Positions 62,939-64,000 of a DNA stretch of 64,000 bases are shown piece after piece. Below the pieces are notes generated by a model. The model searched no databases, was not told where the DNA came from, and was given only the letters and a program-made list of their open reading frames with translations. Source of the stretch: Spectribacter hydrogenoxidans. Lineage in GTDB: Bacteria; Pseudomonadota; Gammaproteobacteria; Nevskiales; Salinisphaeraceae. The position numbers were made by a program, and so were the translations under genes. Each line of letters begins with the position of its first letter. Position 1 is the stretch's first letter. The stretch lies in NCBI RefSeq assembly GCF_031846275.1, contig NZ_JAVRIB010000009.1:1-64000 (forward strand). The letters are read 5' to 3'.

Positions 62939-63619
62939 CTAGTCCGCGCGCCGCTGAAGCAGGTATTCCCGCCGGCTTCGGTAGGCCTGCCGCCAGCTTT
63001 CCGCCAGTGGCGGCAGCTCGGCAAGCGCGGCCATCTCGTCGAGATCGGGCGCCGGGTCGTTTCGCACCGACCATAACCGGGCGAGGGTGAATCCGTGCCC
63101 GGCCGCCTCGATCCGGGTCGGCACGTCATCCGGTGCCACCTCACCCGGCTCGGCCACCCGGTACAGCCAGCCCGAACGGCCGGTCTGCGCCACCACCTGA
63201 GCGAAGTTGCGGATACCGGTGCGCCTGGCGATCTTGTAGCAGGGGTAGCGCGGCTGGGTAATGACGATGCAGGCGGTGCCCAGGCGGAAGACATCCCCGG
63301 CGTGGACATCGGTCTCGGTCATGCCGCAGGTGCTGAGGTTCTCGCCCAGCAGGCTGGGTTCGAACTGGTCGGCCAGATCCGGGTATTCCTGCCGCCAGTG
63401 GTCATAGTGCTCGGCGGGATAGTGATTGAGTGCGCGCTCGGGGCCGCCGTGGTGGGTGCGGTCGGCCTGGCGGTCGCCAGCCAGGCCTTCGGCCGCCAGG
63501 ACGACGGGCGCGTCGGCGCGCTGCTTGAACATGCCGGTGAGCGATCCGACGCCGGGAAGCTGACGCAGGTCGCCGACGAACAGGCCCAGGGTTTCGATGG
63601 AAGCGGCATCATGAGCCAT
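62939..63619 (-). CDS. MOSC-domain protein (YiiM type)
   Basis: A 226-residue protein. The MOSC core shows GDRQADRTHHGGPERALNHYP, LLGENLSTCGMTE and GTACIVITQPRYPCYKIARR; the cysteine in the last segment matches the conserved MOSC cysteine that handles molybdenum-cofactor sulfur. YiiM reduces N-hydroxylated compounds. Two bases separate it from the HNH gene. Confidence 0.92.
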   Translation of the reverse strand: MAHDAASIETLGLFVGDLRQLPGVGSLTGMFKQRADAPVVLAAEGLAGDRQADRTHHGGPERALNHYPAEHYDHWRQEYPDLADQFEPSLLGENLSTCGMTETDVHAGDVFRLGTACIVITQPRYPCYKIARRTGIRNFAQVVAQTGRSGWLYRVAEPGEVAPDDVPTRIEAAGHGFTLARLWSVRNDPAPDLDEMAALAELPPLAESWRQAYRSRREYLLQRRAD

Positions 63620-63621
63620 GG

Positions 63622-63939
63622 CTATCTCCGGGGGCGATGGGTCTGGGGGTTGATGCCGCCCGGCTTGTCGGCGATCCAGGCCACGAAGCGGGCGATGTCC
63701 GGATGGCCGAGCAGGGCGTCACGGTCATGATAGCGCTCGGCCAGCGTCTTTTCGTCGAGTACGGCGTGGATCTGCTTGTGGCAGGGGCGGCACAGGAAAA
63801 GAATGCGCTGCTGGCGTTCGTTGCGCGAGAAGCGGCGGCGAATTCGCTTGAGCCGATGGGTACGGCGCGGGATCAGGTGGTGGCGCGTCAGCCGCACCTC
63901 CCGGCGTTCGCAGAGCTGGCAGCAATCGGGCTCGACCAT
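63622..63939 (-). CDS. HNH-type nuclease-like protein
   Basis: A 105-residue protein with two zinc-type cysteine pairs, CCQLCERR and CRPCHKQIH, around the segment TRHHLIPRRTH. This is the beta-beta-metal pattern of HNH nucleases. It resembles small stand-alone HNH proteins of unknown role. It leads the two-gene unit with the MOSC gene. Confidence 0.85.
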   Translation of the reverse strand: MVEPDCCQLCERREVRLTRHHLIPRRTHRLKRIRRRFSRNERQQRILFLCRPCHKQIHAVLDEKTLAERYHDRDALLGHPDIARFVAWIADKPGGINPQTHRPRR

Positions 63940-64000
63940 GATCTAATCCTGACGCGGACCCGGCCGGTTGGCCAGCGGTTAAGCTGGCGGCATGACCGAC

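Noticed and set aside
63992..64000. Start of a further gene (ATGACCGAC)
   Set aside because: Only three codons are visible and there is no clear ribosome site.

Overview
The window is GC-rich, densely coded bacterial chromosome. A 14-function nuo operon with fused nuoCD, a glrK/qseG/glrR-type set, a RegB/RegA redox pair, a phasin, a PmbA protease and a PQQ alcohol dehydrogenase point to a gammaproteobacterium. A halophilic or purple-sulfur-related lineage is plausible, but the species cannot be named from sequence alone.

Layout. 1-5130: island-like left edge with the tail of an IS3-family transposase, two surface-sugar genes (PLP aminotransferase and membrane UDP-sugar dehydratase) and a Fic AMPylator-type protein. 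5125-6111: a tandem array made of tRNA-Gly(CCC) 3' fragments interleaved with about 71-bp triple-hairpin elements, ending at the intact tRNA-Gly gene on the minus strand. 6155-12370: housekeeping genes (phosphoesterase, TIGR01777 epimerase, FAD oxidase, methyltransferase, Tat-exported beta-lactamase-fold hydrolase, AraC regulator, DksA-like protein). 12433-24994: an unbroken plus-strand run of 12 genes that looks like an uncharacterised cell-envelope machine. It has a TolQ/ExbB-like proton channel, two von Willebrand A proteins whose N-terminal helices resemble TolR/ExbD, a degenerate Hsp70-like protein with an FHA-like tail, PEGA/TPR/FGE-like proteins and four lipoproteins. 25046-40714: the complete nuo (complex I) operon on the minus strand. 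Its gaps from nuoB to nuoJ carry two families of inverted repeats in strict alternation, one copy bearing a GxxExxY gene. 40924-46249: PmtA-like methyltransferase, a phasin with a clear promoter and palindromic operator, small associated genes, the RegB/RegA pair and a Leu/Gly-repeat exported protein. 46772-51502: GlrR/QseG/GlrK set and PmbA. 51515-57398: acyl-CoA genes (crotonase, two PaaI-type thioesterases, TesB), a PLP barrel protein and an aldonolactone oxidase. 57409-63939: pentapeptide-repeat protein, PQQ alcohol dehydrogenase with an adjacent two-component system, MOSC and HNH proteins.

How it fits together. Complex I, RegB/RegA, PHA granule proteins, PQQ dehydrogenase and acyl-CoA thioesterases suggest a respiratory heterotroph that balances redox state and stores carbon. 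The most novel features are the 12.5-kb stator/vWA envelope cluster, the tRNA-derived hairpin array, and the alternating repeats in the nuo operon.
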